A stretch of 64,000 bases of DNA from Candidatus Peribacteria bacterium. Its GTDB lineage: Bacteria > Patescibacteriota > Gracilibacteria > Peribacterales > Peribacteraceae. A program made the position numbers and the translations under genes. Location: contig JAQBQQ010000006.1 in NCBI GenBank assembly GCA_028286915.1, positions 1 to 64,000 of the forward strand, written 5' to 3'. The notes below the pieces were generated by a model. The model worked only from the letters and a program-made list of their open reading frames with translations, had not been told where the DNA came from and did no database searches. This document shows positions 7,966 to 17,220 of this stretch, in pieces. How positions within the stretch are numbered: position 1 is the stretch's first letter; the number at the start of each line of letters is the position of its first letter.

Positions 7966-9618
7966 TTAGTAATCCATCCCGCCCATACCTCCCATGCCAC
8001 CCATTCCTCCTTCCGGCATGCCACCGGGGCCACCCTTTGGCTCAGGAATATCGGTAACGGCTACTTCCAGCGTAAGGAACATAGCGGCTACGGATGCAGC
8101 ATTCTCCAGTGCGGAGCGCGTTACTTTCTTCGGGTCGATGATCATGGCTTTTACCAAGTCCTCGTACTCGCCGGTAAGGGCGTTGTAACCAACATTGCCT
8201 TTGTAATTATTCATCACGTTGTTTACCACTACCTTTCCTTCTGCGCCGGCGTTGTCGGCAATCTGGCGGGCCGGGTAGGTGAGGGCATTGCGAACAATGT
8301 CGATACCAATGAGTTCGTCTTCATTCTTGGTCTTAATCTTATTCAGAGATTCAATGGCACGGATGTACGCCGTTCCACCTCCCGGGACAATACCTTCTTC
8401 GGCTGCGGCGCGGGTTGCGGACAGTGCATCCTCCACGCGGTGCTGCTTCTCTTTCTGTTCAATCTCGGTTGCGGCGCCTACTTTTACCACGGCTACACCA
8501 CCGGACAGTTTTGCCAGACGTTCCTGGAGCTTCTCGCGGTCGAAGTCGGACTTCGTTGCTTCCATAAGCGACTTTATTTCCGCTACGCGCTCGGCAATGG
8601 CTTTTTTGTTGCCGCCGCCTTCAATAATGACACAGTCTTCCTTGCTGGCAATAACACGGCGTGCCGTACCCAGGTCTTCAATGGTTGCGTTTTCCAGCTT
8701 CAAACCTACTTCTTCGGAAATAACGCGGCCACCGGTAAGAACGGCAATGTCCTTTAAAATATCTTTGCGGCGGTCACCGAATGCCGGTGCCTTTACGGCC
8801 AAAGTGGAGAATGTTCCGCGCAGCTTGTTTAATACCAGGGTAGTAAGCGCTTCGCCTTCTATGTTTTCCGAAATAATCACCAGTTCTTTACGGCCTTTCT
8901 GAGCCAGACTTTCCAGAAGAGGCAGAATTTCCTGAACGGAAGCGATCTTTTTATCGGTCAACAAAATATAGGGACGGTCATAAATGGCCTTCATACTGGC
9001 GGAATCCGTCACAAAGTACGGAGAAATATATCCCTGATCAAACTGCATGCCTTCTACATATTCTTTTTCAATGCCGAGTGTCTGGCCGGCTTCCACCGTT
9101 ACCACTCCGTCTTTGCCCACTTCATCAATCACCTCGGCGATCACGGCGCCAATCTCTGCATCCTGAGCGGAAATAGTGGCGACGGCGGCGTACTCTTCTT
9201 TCTTGGAAATCGTCTTCTTCTGTGTTTCCAAATGTGCACTCACCGCTTCCACGGCTTTCATAATTCCGTTCTTAATGCTGATGGCATTCTTGCCGGAACC
9301 AAGGTGCTTGAGACCTTCCTGCATAATAGCGTACGCCATAACGGTTGCGGTTGTGGTTCCGTCACCGGCAGCGTCGTTGGTCTTGGTTGCTGCCTGCTTC
9401 ACCAGTTCCACACCCATGTTTTCAAATGGATCCGGCAGTTCGATTTCTTTGGCAACCGATACACCGTCTTTGGTGACGACCGGTCCGCCGTACTTTTTGT
9501 CCATAGCCACGTTGCGGCCAAGGGGTCCCATGGTGGCGGACACTGCCTGGACAAGTTTGGAGACGCCTTTTAAAAGCTTATCGCGGGCTTCGTTGCCGAA
9601 GAGAAGTTGTTTTGCCAT
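7966..9618 (-). CDS. groEL: Chaperonin GroEL (60 kDa)
   Basis: ATP-dependent folding chamber subunit; acts in the cytosol as a tetradecamer with GroES. 550 residues, the usual length, with the GDGTTT ATPase motif at 85-90, the apical segment EVGKDGVVTVEAG near 167-179, and the Gly-Met repeat tail ending in GGMDY that fills the cavity floor. Follows groES by 88 nt on the same strand; the gap holds a small hairpin repeat, so the pair can still be co-transcribed under the CIRCE operator upstream of groES. No unusual residues noticed. Confidence 0.98.
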   Translation of the reverse strand: MAKQLLFGNEARDKLLKGVSKLVQAVSATMGPLGRNVAMDKKYGGPVVTKDGVSVAKEIELPDPFENMGVELVKQAATKTNDAAGDGTTTATVMAYAIMQEGLKHLGSGKNAISIKNGIMKAVEAVSAHLETQKKTISKKEEYAAVATISAQDAEIGAVIAEVIDEVGKDGVVTVEAGQTLGIEKEYVEGMQFDQGYISPYFVTDSASMKAIYDRPYILLTDKKIASVQEILPLLESLAQKGRKELVIISENIEGEALTTLVLNKLRGTFSTLAVKAPAFGDRRKDILKDIAVLTGGRVISEEVGLKLENATIEDLGTARRVIASKEDCVIIEGGGNKKAIAERVAEIKSLMEATKSDFDREKLQERLAKLSGGVAVVKVGAATEIEQKEKQHRVEDALSATRAAAEEGIVPGGGTAYIRAIESLNKIKTKNEDELIGIDIVRNALTYPARQIADNAGAEGKVVVNNVMNNYKGNVGYNALTGEYEDLVKAMIIDPKKVTRSALENAASVAAMFLTLEVAVTDIPEPKGGPGGMPEGGMGGMGGMGGMDY

Positions 9619-9633
9619 AGGAATAAGGGGGAT

Positions 9634-9664
9634 CCGGCTTCGTCAGCCGTGGCTGACTGCGCCG
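9634..9664. repeat. Dispersed small hairpin repeat, copy in groES-groEL spacer
   Basis: Reads CCGGCTTCGTCAGCCGTGGC and on through the paired arm CTGACTGCG. The stem GTCAGCC/GGCTGAC corresponds to GTCCGCC/GGCGGAC in the copy at 48156-48201, a compensatory change that suggests the hairpin itself is kept. Confidence 0.55.
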
Positions 9665-9707
9665 AGATAAGTAAAATGTAGAATGTAAAATGAAAGATAT
9701 TTTCTGA

Positions 9708-10049
9708 TTATTCCACGATACCCAGGATGGAATCGAGGTGGAGGATTTTTACTTCCAGATCTTTACCATCGGTGGTCTTGAGTTTGACGTCGTCGCCGGC
9801 GTACTTGCCGAAGAGCACTTTGTCACCCAGCTTTAAAAACTCCGTCGGGTTTACGGACTCTTTGCCAAGACCGCCTTTACCAAGGGCAATCACTTCGCCT
9901 TCCTGTGGTTTTTCACCGGAAGCCGTGTCGGGAATAATGAGGCCGGAAGCCGTAACAGACTCCTTTTCCAGCGGACGTACTACAACCCTGTCCCCAATGG
10001 GACGGATGTTGACGGCCAACTTCGGAGTTTTGGGGGAAGCGGTTGCCAT
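9708..10049 (-). CDS. groES: Co-chaperonin GroES (10 kDa)
   Basis: Lid of the GroEL chamber. 113 residues, slightly longer than usual because of about 12 extra N-terminal residues (ATASPKTPKLA) before the conserved IRPIGDRVVVRPLEKE start. The mobile-loop region (ASGLIIPDTASGEKPQEGEV) and the YAGDDVKL roof segment are clear. First gene of a groES-groEL operon that is preceded by a CIRCE element overlapping its promoter, so repression by HrcA and heat induction are expected. Confidence 0.97.
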   Translation of the reverse strand: MATASPKTPKLAVNIRPIGDRVVVRPLEKESVTASGLIIPDTASGEKPQEGEVIALGKGGLGKESVNPTEFLKLGDKVLFGKYAGDDVKLKTTDGKDLEVKILHLDSILGIVE

Positions 10050-10118
10050 AGGTAAATTGAAGAAATAAATGAAAGAAATAAGCTGCGTGTCTGGTGCCGG
10101 TGCCGTGAATCTACTGCA

Positions 10119-10158
10119 TTAGCAGTCTACATTTTAGAGTGCTAACCGGTGAAGTCAA
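10119..10158 (-). promoter_or_regulatory. groESL promoter with CIRCE (HrcA) operator
   Basis: CIRCE at 10119-10145: TTAGCAGTC, nine bases, GAGTGCTAA; one mismatch to the consensus TTAGCACTC-N9-GAGTGCTAA. On the minus strand the promoter is TTGACT (10153-10158), 16-nt spacer and TAAAAT (10131-10136), so the operator covers the -10 box. Predicted leader about 75 nt. HrcA itself is not in this window. Confidence 0.92.
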
Positions 10159-10374
10159 GAGTCTTGCTGACGACGAATAGTGTTCAATAGATTATTCAGA
10201 GACGTAATTGGATTGTAAATAGAAAGATATGAAACAGATACGATGAGTAGACGAACAGTGATACGTAAGATTTTCAACAGGCCCGAATGGAATATGGAGT
10301 ATTCGCGTAAGAAAAGTAGAAACAAGGCGTCAATGATCCTGTGCAATATTTTCATTTATATTCCCAACCATTGT

Positions 10375-12162
10375 ATGAAAAAAAGAGTACGGGCACTTAG
10401 TGCGGGAATGATTGTTAGTTTGGTATGTCTGCCACTTTCGCAGGTGCATGCGGCATTGAGCCAGAAGTCCGTCACAATCAGTCCCAACTGGAATGGGGAT
10501 TTCATTAGTGATTCGTTCAAGCAGTCTGTTCGCGATGCCAAAGACGTAAATGTTAATATGATTACCCTGGTGCTGCCTTTCCAGCAGGCAAACCCATGGT
10601 CGACCGATATCTGGAAGGCGGCCAACGCGCCAAGTGATGACGTGTTAGGCCAGGCGATTGATTACATTCATTCGATTGGTCTGCAGGTGACACTAAAGCC
10701 GCACTTAGACCCTACCGATGGAAATTGGCGGGCACAAATAAACCCGGGCGACCGTGATTCGTGGTTCAGGAATTATAAAAATTCCGTTCTCCTTCCGCTG
10801 GCCTCCCTTGGCCAGTCTCATGGTGTGGAAGAAATAATTATTGGGACCGAGTTGGCAAAAATGGCCAGTGATAGCGTGAACCCGACAAATTCCACTAACT
10901 GGCGCGGAATGATCCGGGAAATGAAAAATACATATTCCGGGCAACTTACCTACAGCGCGCAGCACGATGCGGCGCCGGATAACACAAATGAGAAATCCAA
11001 TATAACTTTCTGGAAAGATTTGAATTCCATCGGCATTTCCGCGTACCACCCGGTGGCAACCTGGACGGGTAATCCGACGTCACAAGATGTAAAAAGTTCA
11101 CTGCAGCAATGGTATGACACCGAACTAAAACCCATTTCGCAACAGTACGGCAAGCCGATTCTTTTTTCGGAAATCGGGTACCGGAGTGTAGACGGCGCCA
11201 ACTATGAACCGTCATCGTACTGGCGGGACGGTAATTATAACCCGCAGGAACAGAGCGCGCTTACGCAGGGCATGTGTGAATTCGTGCGGGATAATCCCGG
11301 TCTTATAGGTGCCCATATTTGGGACTGGAAGAGCGACCCCAATGCCGGCGGACCGGGTAATAAAGATTATACAGTCCAAAATAAGCCGAGCGAGGATGTG
11401 CTCCGTAATTGTTTCGGCGGTAACGCCGGTTCATCACCTGCGGGCGGTAATTCCAACCCCGGCCCGCAGTCCACATCCTTCACAACAACGGCAACGGTTC
11501 CCGGTAACCCGGCTGCCGGCCAGGTAATTAACGGATCGGTGACCATACAAAACGCAGTAGCGCAGCCGGCCGGTGGTATTAATGTGGATATTGAAATTTA
11601 TGACAGTGCCGGGTCGCCCATGTTCCAGAAAGTATTTATGGGAGAGTCGTTTACGGCAAATCAGTCCAAACAATATCCCTTTGATTGGTCCACGGGTAAG
11701 CAGGGAACATATGTCGTGAAAATAGGCGTTTTTGACAGCAGCTGGTCTACCAATTTTGTCTGGAATAATGAAGCGGCAAAGTTTACGGTAGGCGCATTAA
11801 ATCCTCCTCCAAACACAACTCCCAATCCCTCACCGGCGCCGACACCCGCTCCCGGGCCATCCGGCTCTATTGAAGTATGGTGGGTGGGTAACGGGCAGAC
11901 AGTATCCGGCCAGCAGCCGTTTAAGGCTCTTCTTACACAGGGAAATGTGGATCAGTATGAAATGTACTGGACGGTGGACGGCGGCCCTGAGGTGAAAATG
12001 TATAACACCAATCAGGATTATCCGCACAAGGAATTTATGGTCGATTTGAATCCATGGACCTGGCGCGGCAATAATGGAACGTATGCTGTCACCTACATTG
12101 CCCGTTCGAATAACGGTACGGAAATAGCCCGGCAAACCGTCAATATGACGGTAATCCATTAA
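10375..12162 (+). CDS. Secreted GH113-like glycoside hydrolase with two Ig-like modules
   Basis: 595 residues from the ATG at 10375, where a clean signal peptide (to about residue 26, VHA) begins; an in-frame start at 10243 would hide it. Residues 30-390 form a TIM-barrel resembling glycoside hydrolase family 113 (beta-mannanase-like), with candidate acid/base Glu159 in GTELAK and nucleophile Glu266 in FSEIGYR. A Gly/Asn/Pro linker then leads to two beta-sandwich modules (about 410-505 and 530-595), separated by a Pro-rich linker. Probably cleaves an external or envelope polysaccharide. A terminator follows. The exact substrate is unknown. Confidence 0.85.
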   Translation: MKKRVRALSAGMIVSLVCLPLSQVHAALSQKSVTISPNWNGDFISDSFKQSVRDAKDVNVNMITLVLPFQQANPWSTDIWKAANAPSDDVLGQAIDYIHSIGLQVTLKPHLDPTDGNWRAQINPGDRDSWFRNYKNSVLLPLASLGQSHGVEEIIIGTELAKMASDSVNPTNSTNWRGMIREMKNTYSGQLTYSAQHDAAPDNTNEKSNITFWKDLNSIGISAYHPVATWTGNPTSQDVKSSLQQWYDTELKPISQQYGKPILFSEIGYRSVDGANYEPSSYWRDGNYNPQEQSALTQGMCEFVRDNPGLIGAHIWDWKSDPNAGGPGNKDYTVQNKPSEDVLRNCFGGNAGSSPAGGNSNPGPQSTSFTTTATVPGNPAAGQVINGSVTIQNAVAQPAGGINVDIEIYDSAGSPMFQKVFMGESFTANQSKQYPFDWSTGKQGTYVVKIGVFDSSWSTNFVWNNEAAKFTVGALNPPPNTTPNPSPAPTPAPGPSGSIEVWWVGNGQTVSGQQPFKALLTQGNVDQYEMYWTVDGGPEVKMYNTNQDYPHKEFMVDLNPWTWRGNNGTYAVTYIARSNNGTEIARQTVNMTVIH

Positions 12163-12175
12163 TCAGAAATGTGCG

Positions 12176-12205
12176 AAAAGGCTTCCTGGAACAGAGGCCT
12201 TTTTG
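12176..12205 (+). terminator. Intrinsic terminator of the GH113-like gene
   Basis: AAAAGGC (12176-12182) pairs with GCCTTTT (12197-12203), giving a hairpin that ends in a T run, 14 nt after the stop. Confidence 0.75.
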
Positions 12206-12324
12206 CGGTCCCGGCTTATAGTATTCCTCTTTTGGTATGTACGGTAATCAGCACATGCATTTCTGGCAGGACATGAAAGAAGTACCGACATGTCACGTCA
12301 TATACGCATAGAAAATATATATTT

Positions 12325-13593
12325 ATGGCACGCACTCTTGTATCACCGGCACCGGCGCAGGCAGATCAGACACACCGGAAGCATGCCGAGCTTACGTATG
12401 ATGTGCTCAGCGGAATCAGCTTTGGGCACCTTATCGTCCGTGACCCCGATGGCGTGACGCATGAATTCGGAACCGCACAAACCGAGCCGCATGCAACGAT
12501 GGTTATTCGTAACTGGCAATTTTACGCCCGCGTTCTTACATATGGCTCGCTGGGGCTGGGAGAAAGTTATATGGACGGCTGGTGGGCCGTGGAAGATGAC
12601 AGGCTGTGTGAATGCATCGGTATCTTTTTAAAGAATGACGTTGAAAAAGCATTATGGAAAAATCCGCTGCTCATAAGCAGAATGCTGTACCATTATATCG
12701 CAACAAAACCTATTAACAGTTTCCGGAGCAAGAGCAATGTGCATCATCATTACGATTTAAGTAATCAGTTTTTCCGGCTGATGCTGGGGCCGTCCATGAC
12801 ATACTCATGCGGTGTACTGGAGCAAACGACGAACGCCATGCAGAATACGCTGGAAGCCATTCAGGCCAGGAAATATGATCTTGTGTGCAGAAAGTTGCAG
12901 CTTCAGCCCGGTGACCGCCTGCTGGATATCGGTTGCGGCTGGGGCGGCTTGCTGTTTCATGCCGCCAGATATTACGGCGTACAGGCCACGGGTATAACGC
13001 TGAGTTCCAACCAGGCGGAATGGATTCGTGCGCGGATACAGAACCAAAAATGGTCACGGCTTGTACGTGTGGAAGAAAAAGATTACCGGGAAGCAGAAGG
13101 TACGTACGATGCCGTTGCCAGCATAGGAATGTTCGAACACGTGGGTGATGCGCAGTACGGTACATTCATGCAAAAGGTTGCCGCATTGCTCAAGCCCGAC
13201 GGTAAAGGCCTGCTGCATACCATCGGTTGGCAGAAGCGAACCTGGGCAAGCGTGCAGGACGCCTGGATGTCCACGTATATTTTCCCGGGCGGGCACTTGC
13301 CAAGCCTGGACCGCATAACGGCGGAAATGCAGAAAGCGGAATTTCTTATCGGTCACATAGAAAACTTCAAGCCGCACTACGCCGAAACACTGCGTCTCTG
13401 GAAACGGAATGTGGATGCCAACCGCCAGAATATAGAAAAGCTGGATGCGCATTTTGATACACGTTTTTTCCGCATGTGGGACTACTATCTGCAGGCCTGC
13501 GACGCCGGTTTTCGCTACGGCCGGCTCCAGTTATACCAGATTCTGTTTAGCAGTGGGCGGCAGTGGGCGTTCCCGCAGCGGTTTCATTATTAG
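12325..13593 (+). CDS. cfa: Cyclopropane-fatty-acyl-phospholipid synthase family
   Basis: SAM-dependent methyltransferase that adds a methylene bridge to unsaturated acyl chains of membrane phospholipids. 422 residues, close to the family length. Visible are the N-terminal lipid-binding part with GLGESYMDGWW near 77-87, HHYDLSNQFF at 141-150, the SAM motif LLDIGCGWGGLL at 199-210, and the SIGMFEHVG active-site segment near 260. Single gene behind an AT-rich leader. Activity would stiffen or protect the cell membrane; the related mycolic-acid methyltransferases share these motifs, so the exact product is inferred. Confidence 0.92.
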   Translation: MARTLVSPAPAQADQTHRKHAELTYDVLSGISFGHLIVRDPDGVTHEFGTAQTEPHATMVIRNWQFYARVLTYGSLGLGESYMDGWWAVEDDRLCECIGIFLKNDVEKALWKNPLLISRMLYHYIATKPINSFRSKSNVHHHYDLSNQFFRLMLGPSMTYSCGVLEQTTNAMQNTLEAIQARKYDLVCRKLQLQPGDRLLDIGCGWGGLLFHAARYYGVQATGITLSSNQAEWIRARIQNQKWSRLVRVEEKDYREAEGTYDAVASIGMFEHVGDAQYGTFMQKVAALLKPDGKGLLHTIGWQKRTWASVQDAWMSTYIFPGGHLPSLDRITAEMQKAEFLIGHIENFKPHYAETLRLWKRNVDANRQNIEKLDAHFDTRFFRMWDYYLQACDAGFRYGRLQLYQILFSSGRQWAFPQRFHY

Positions 13594-13623
13594 TGGTGCG
13601 TAATACATACTGCGTACTACTAG

Positions 13624-14214
13624 CTAGGCGCCGTGCATTTGCCAGATCTTTACTGCCCGAATGGGATAGATCAGCATAATGACATTGAGCGTAAGATTAT
13701 CGCGGATGAAAAACAGCATGCCAAGTTCAATAAGAAGACTGATGACGAGGGTCCATTTAACCGGCAGTCTGGCTGCCAGATAAAACCCGAGTATGCAGGA
13801 CACCACATCACCGACAGAGTTAAGAATGCTGTCGCCCATGTAGTCCAGCGAAGCAGTGGCTGCCCGGTACCGGTTGATAATAACGGGCGAATTTTCCAGT
13901 AGTTCCCAGCCGATTTCTATAACCGTAGCAATAACAAGGCGCTGCCGTACTGTCAGTTTCTTGGAAAAAATTGTAAGAAGAGCGTAAAAAATAAAGCCAT
14001 GCAGAATGTGTGATAAAGAATACGGATCCGCGAAGTGCTGTGATGTGGCATTGCTCCAGGCGTTACCTGTCCAGAGGCCGAAGCCGCACGCGCACATGGC
14101 AATGCGACCCATAAAATGCAGTATGAGCGCCTGCGCCGTAATCAGTACAAGAATTATCGTCCCTGCCAAGGCCGACGGATGGTTTCTGATACTGCTCTGT
14201 ATCTGCGTCATCAT
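13624..14214 (-). CDS. UPF0314/DUF2585 membrane protein
   Basis: 196 residues with about six membrane helices. The segments GLWTGNAWSNATSQHFADPYS, ILHGFIFYALL, IEIGWELLENSPVIINRYR and LDYMGDSILNSVGD are characteristic of the UPF0314 (DUF2585) family, which is best known from Alphaproteobacteria and has no assigned function. Convergent with cfa (30 nt apart) and divergent from msrB. Confidence 0.85.
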   Translation of the reverse strand: MMTQIQSSIRNHPSALAGTIILVLITAQALILHFMGRIAMCACGFGLWTGNAWSNATSQHFADPYSLSHILHGFIFYALLTIFSKKLTVRQRLVIATVIEIGWELLENSPVIINRYRAATASLDYMGDSILNSVGDVVSCILGFYLAARLPVKWTLVISLLIELGMLFFIRDNLTLNVIMLIYPIRAVKIWQMHGA

Positions 14215-14282
14215 GGAACTATACTACGCGGGTATCTTCCATTTCGAAAATCAGCAAATATCTTGATGCCTGAAAGAAAAAA

Positions 14283-14657
14283 GTGGATGATAGCCATATG
14301 GATTTCAACACGCTCACGCCCGAAGAGAAGCGCATAATAGAAGACAAGGGAACGGAAATGCCGTTCACCGGCGAGTACGATAATACGTTTGAGAAAGGTA
14401 CGTATATCTGCCGGCGCTGTAATGCCGAGCTTTACAGATCCGACGATAAATTCCACTCCGGCTGCGGCTGGCCCAGTTTTGATCAGGAAATTCCCGGAGC
14501 CGTCCAGCGCATTCCGGATGCTGATGGCAGCCGTATAGAAATTCAGTGTGCCAATTGCCACGCTCATCTGGGACATGTATTTGAAGGTGAGCAGCTCACC
14601 GAAAAAAATACACGTCATTGTGTGAATTCACTGTCCATGCGGTTTGTGGCTGAATAA
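14283..14657 (+). CDS. msrB: Peptide methionine-(R)-S-oxide reductase MsrB
   Basis: Repairs methionine-R-sulfoxide in proteins. About 124 residues, a stand-alone MsrB. The zinc site is complete (CRRC near 43-46 and CANC near 90-93), the SGCGWPSF segment and the catalytic Cys in RHCVNSLSM are present, so it should be active with thioredoxin-type recycling. Start is either 14283 or the second ATG at 14298; neither has a strong ribosome site. A hairpin terminator follows 18 nt after the stop. No MsrA partner is seen in the window. Confidence 0.95.
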   Translation: MDDSHMDFNTLTPEEKRIIEDKGTEMPFTGEYDNTFEKGTYICRRCNAELYRSDDKFHSGCGWPSFDQEIPGAVQRIPDADGSRIEIQCANCHAHLGHVFEGEQLTEKNTRHCVNSLSMRFVAE

Positions 14658-14670
14658 TTGTTACATCTAA

Positions 14671-14701
14671 AAAAGCCCCTTACCCGCTATGGGCAAGGGG
14701 C
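14671..14701. terminator. Terminator between msrB and STAS gene
   Basis: 11-bp stem with one mismatch (14675-14685 with 14691-14701), loop of five. On the minus strand it is followed by TTTTTTAG, so it mainly serves the STAS gene; it can also stop msrB transcripts. Confidence 0.8.
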
Positions 14702-14723
14702 CATGACCGCAATCGATCTGGGC

Positions 14724-15083
14724 TTATACAGGGAAACTCGCAAGCGCAGTCTCTCGATCCTCGTGAATGTCGAATGCCTCAGTGAGCCCTGTGAGCTTGA
14801 ATGTCTTAAGAACCGATGGCTGGATGCCGCAGAGCTTCATTTGGACGGCAACTCTTTTTGCCGCTTCGCAAGTCATAAACAGAGAATGAACTCCGGTCGT
14901 ACTCAGATACAGGACACTGGTGAAAACCAGCACCATTCCCATCGGTCGTTCGTCGACCAATTGATGAATGTTGCGAGCCAGTTCTCCAGTGGCATCTTTC
15001 GTGAAAATGCTGGAATTGATGAATGTTGCGACCGTGATGTTATTCACGCGCTCAACATTCAAATACGTATTCGACTGCAGCAT
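14724..15083 (-). CDS. STAS-domain protein (anti-anti-sigma-like)
   Basis: 119 residues. The ATG at 15083 is chosen because AGGAGG stands 6 nt before it. The whole protein is one STAS domain: NVERVNNITVATF (first strands), then a LARNIHQLVDE helix, then VLVFTSVLYLSTTGVHSLF where the Ser/Thr after LYL is at the place phosphorylated in SpoIIAA-type anti-anti-sigma factors. No kinase or sigma gene is adjacent, so partner and output are unknown; a role in partner-switching regulation is inferred. A terminator follows the stop. Confidence 0.75.
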   Translation of the reverse strand: MLQSNTYLNVERVNNITVATFINSSIFTKDATGELARNIHQLVDERPMGMVLVFTSVLYLSTTGVHSLFMTCEAAKRVAVQMKLCGIQPSVLKTFKLTGLTEAFDIHEDRETALASFPV

Positions 15084-15252
15084 GCGGTGCCTCCTGACAA
15101 GTAAAGGATCAGACTGATGCACGGTAGGACATTGGCTAAGTACACAATAAATAAAATTCATGATTTGTCAAAATTATTGACCAATCTTGCATAATATCCG
15201 TTCACAACCACCAAAAGCTCTGTTACAGTCACGCAGCTCAATCTTTATTATT

Positions 15253-15339
15253 GCCCGGATGGCGGAATTGGTAGACGCGCACGCTTCAGGAGCGTGTATC
15301 CGTAAGGTTGTGGAGGTTCAAGTCCTCTTCCGGGCACCA
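15253..15339 (+). tRNA. tRNA-Leu(CAG)
   Basis: Complete cloverleaf with acceptor GCCCGGA/TCCGGGC, anticodon stem CACGC/GCGTG and loop TTCAGGA giving anticodon CAG (15287-15289), long variable arm typical of class II tRNA, TTCAAGT T-loop and encoded CCA at 15337-15339. Confidence 0.96.
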
Positions 15340-15388
15340 GCCTTCGCGCAGCGGAGGCTGCCCGCCGGAACGAAGTGAAGGTGGGCAC
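15337..15388 (+). repeat. tRNA-linked hairpin repeat after tRNA-Leu
   Basis: Begins with the CCA of the tRNA and continues GCCTTCGCGCAGCGGAGGC, a divergent member of the CCAGCCTTCG family also found beside the tRNA-Ser and tRNA-Arg genes. Confidence 0.45.
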
Positions 15389-15825
15389 TACTTATAAAAT
15401 GGACTGCGCTCCGGCTGGCGAGCCATTTCTTTATCATTGATTAATTTCTGCATTCCAATATAGAAAGCAGGCTGCATCTCATGAGAAGTTCTTTGGCTTG
15501 GATCAGGACATGAATTTTGGAAACAGCGTTTGCAAATTCATGATGATCAGAAATAACATCTCAAAGGCTGGACATGAGAAAAGGAGGAAAGCTAATTTTC
15601 TTCGGTTAGCGCTTTTTGGTTCTGCCCTTCCTTTTTATCGTAGTGAACTTGTCAGACATAGATCGAAAATGACTTTAGCTGTAATGTCTTGATTAGGCCG
15701 ATTCACATCAGAAAAAATTTCAGTGCGAGTCATCTCTGCGCGATCTGCAAACAGATCAATGAGAATCGGCGATACCAGCGGCCAATGCAAGGAACCTACC
15801 CGCCTGAATCAGATATTTTTCTGCA
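15389..15825. other. Intergenic region, no supported gene
   Basis: 437 nt between tRNA-Leu and the TMEM43-like gene. A 64-codon open frame at 15498-15692 has no support. A loose hairpin with AAAGCTAA/TTAGCGCTTT near 15589-15621 could act as a terminator. Otherwise nothing recognised. Confidence 0.4.
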
Positions 15826-17037
15826 TTAAGCCGGAGTAATCCGTGTCGGGATTTTTTCTACGGCAGCTGGCGTCAATGGTTGAGGCATAGCAACAGATCT
15901 GACTGGCTGTACAGGAATAGTCTGCGTATCACGTTTGCGATGAAGCATCTTGAATGCAACGCCACTGATTACAACGCCAATGACCAGTGCTACGGCGATA
16001 GCTACCGGCGAATGGATGATATCGGAAACAATAATTGTAATGCCGGTAAGCAGAACGGCGACCATGAGCATCGCGAAATTAATGAATGTCCGGGAGAGCG
16101 AGCCGAAGATAGGCAGAACATCGAGTAAGACACTGATCAGGCCAAAGAATGCACACAATCCGATCCACATCATAAGGAAACCAATGGCGCGAACGATCCA
16201 TAGCCACATCTTGTATTCCGTATTCAAAGTATGGACAGCCTCATCTTTTGAACCACCCTGGAAAATTCGGTAGATACGATTTCCACTGGGATCAATGAAT
16301 GCCGTAACGGTGCTCCCGGCTAGCTTGCCCATAACCGTGCCGGTCACGCCGCTTGGAATACCGCTGTAGCTAATACGCACGTCTCCGATCTGAGGCTGCG
16401 ACAGTGAACCTTTGCCTTGGAAAATATAACTGCCATCGAGCTTTACGCCATTCTGCAATTTTACATTATCGCTGCTTAGGGCAATAGTTGTGCTGGAGGG
16501 AAGGCTAATAGAAGCGACATCCAACTTGTAGACACCTACTTTTGCAGACTGCGCGGTAGTACTTGTGCTGTTGACCGACATGGAAGGATTCACATGGTCT
16601 TCTGGATGCTGAAAATCGCTCTTTGGCGAATTTGTCCAACCCTGTGAATACGTATAGGTCGTCGTGACCGTCTCGGAGCCGCCAACATTTTTGTGAGAGT
16701 TCTCCTGCTTATGTTCCACCCACGCATACATCTCTGCCTTCCTGTTCACGGCGATATATTTATCCGCCTTCAGATACAGCCCGTCGCTCACATCTTCATC
16801 AGTCCTAACAGGACCGGTTATTGACACAAGCTTCCCTTCATTCACCGTATCAGGCGTCGTCGCATTAATCTCCACCGCATTCTTGGCGATCTGCGACAAA
16901 TCCACCCGCCCCTCATTCCAATACAAGACAAGGAAAGAAGCTCCAAAGAGAATGAGACCGAAGAAGATTCCTTTAATGGAACTGACGATACGGGATCCAT
17001 AACCAATGGTCTGAACCTCTGTGAACTGGTTTTGCAT
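15826..17037 (-). CDS. TMEM43-family membrane protein
   Basis: 403 residues. A single N-terminal helix (about 23-40) ends in VLYWNEGR, the signature of the TMEM43 family (PF07787). A large extracytoplasmic domain of about 230 residues follows (SITGPVRTDEDVSDGLYLKADKY..., TYTYSQGW), then three or four C-terminal helices around residues 280-370 and a short cytoplasmic tail. Bacterial members have no settled function; the eukaryotic relative sits in inner nuclear/ER membranes. Single gene, no partner recognised. Confidence 0.85.
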   Translation of the reverse strand: MQNQFTEVQTIGYGSRIVSSIKGIFFGLILFGASFLVLYWNEGRVDLSQIAKNAVEINATTPDTVNEGKLVSITGPVRTDEDVSDGLYLKADKYIAVNRKAEMYAWVEHKQENSHKNVGGSETVTTTYTYSQGWTNSPKSDFQHPEDHVNPSMSVNSTSTTAQSAKVGVYKLDVASISLPSSTTIALSSDNVKLQNGVKLDGSYIFQGKGSLSQPQIGDVRISYSGIPSGVTGTVMGKLAGSTVTAFIDPSGNRIYRIFQGGSKDEAVHTLNTEYKMWLWIVRAIGFLMMWIGLCAFFGLISVLLDVLPIFGSLSRTFINFAMLMVAVLLTGITIIVSDIIHSPVAIAVALVIGVVISGVAFKMLHRKRDTQTIPVQPVRSVAMPQPLTPAAVEKIPTRITPA

Positions 17038-17220
17038 GGGTGTTTGTGCGGAAATTACTGTATATTATAACATATTTATTAGTTTATAACAAATTAAAGC
17101 AAGGTGCACATCCGGAAACTCTGCCAGTAGCGCATAGTATGGTTCCATCAATTATGTATGCGCTTGATTCATTTCTAAAGCCGGAGCGCCTGATTGCAGC
17201 ATTGAGAAAATAAAAATTTC

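Noticed and set aside
14724-15161. Longer 145-residue form of the STAS protein
   Set aside because: A strong AGGAGG site favours the ATG at 15083 and the extra residues do not fit the domain.
15498-15692. 64-codon frame after tRNA-Leu
   Set aside because: No promoter, ribosome site or similarity; crosses a possible hairpin.
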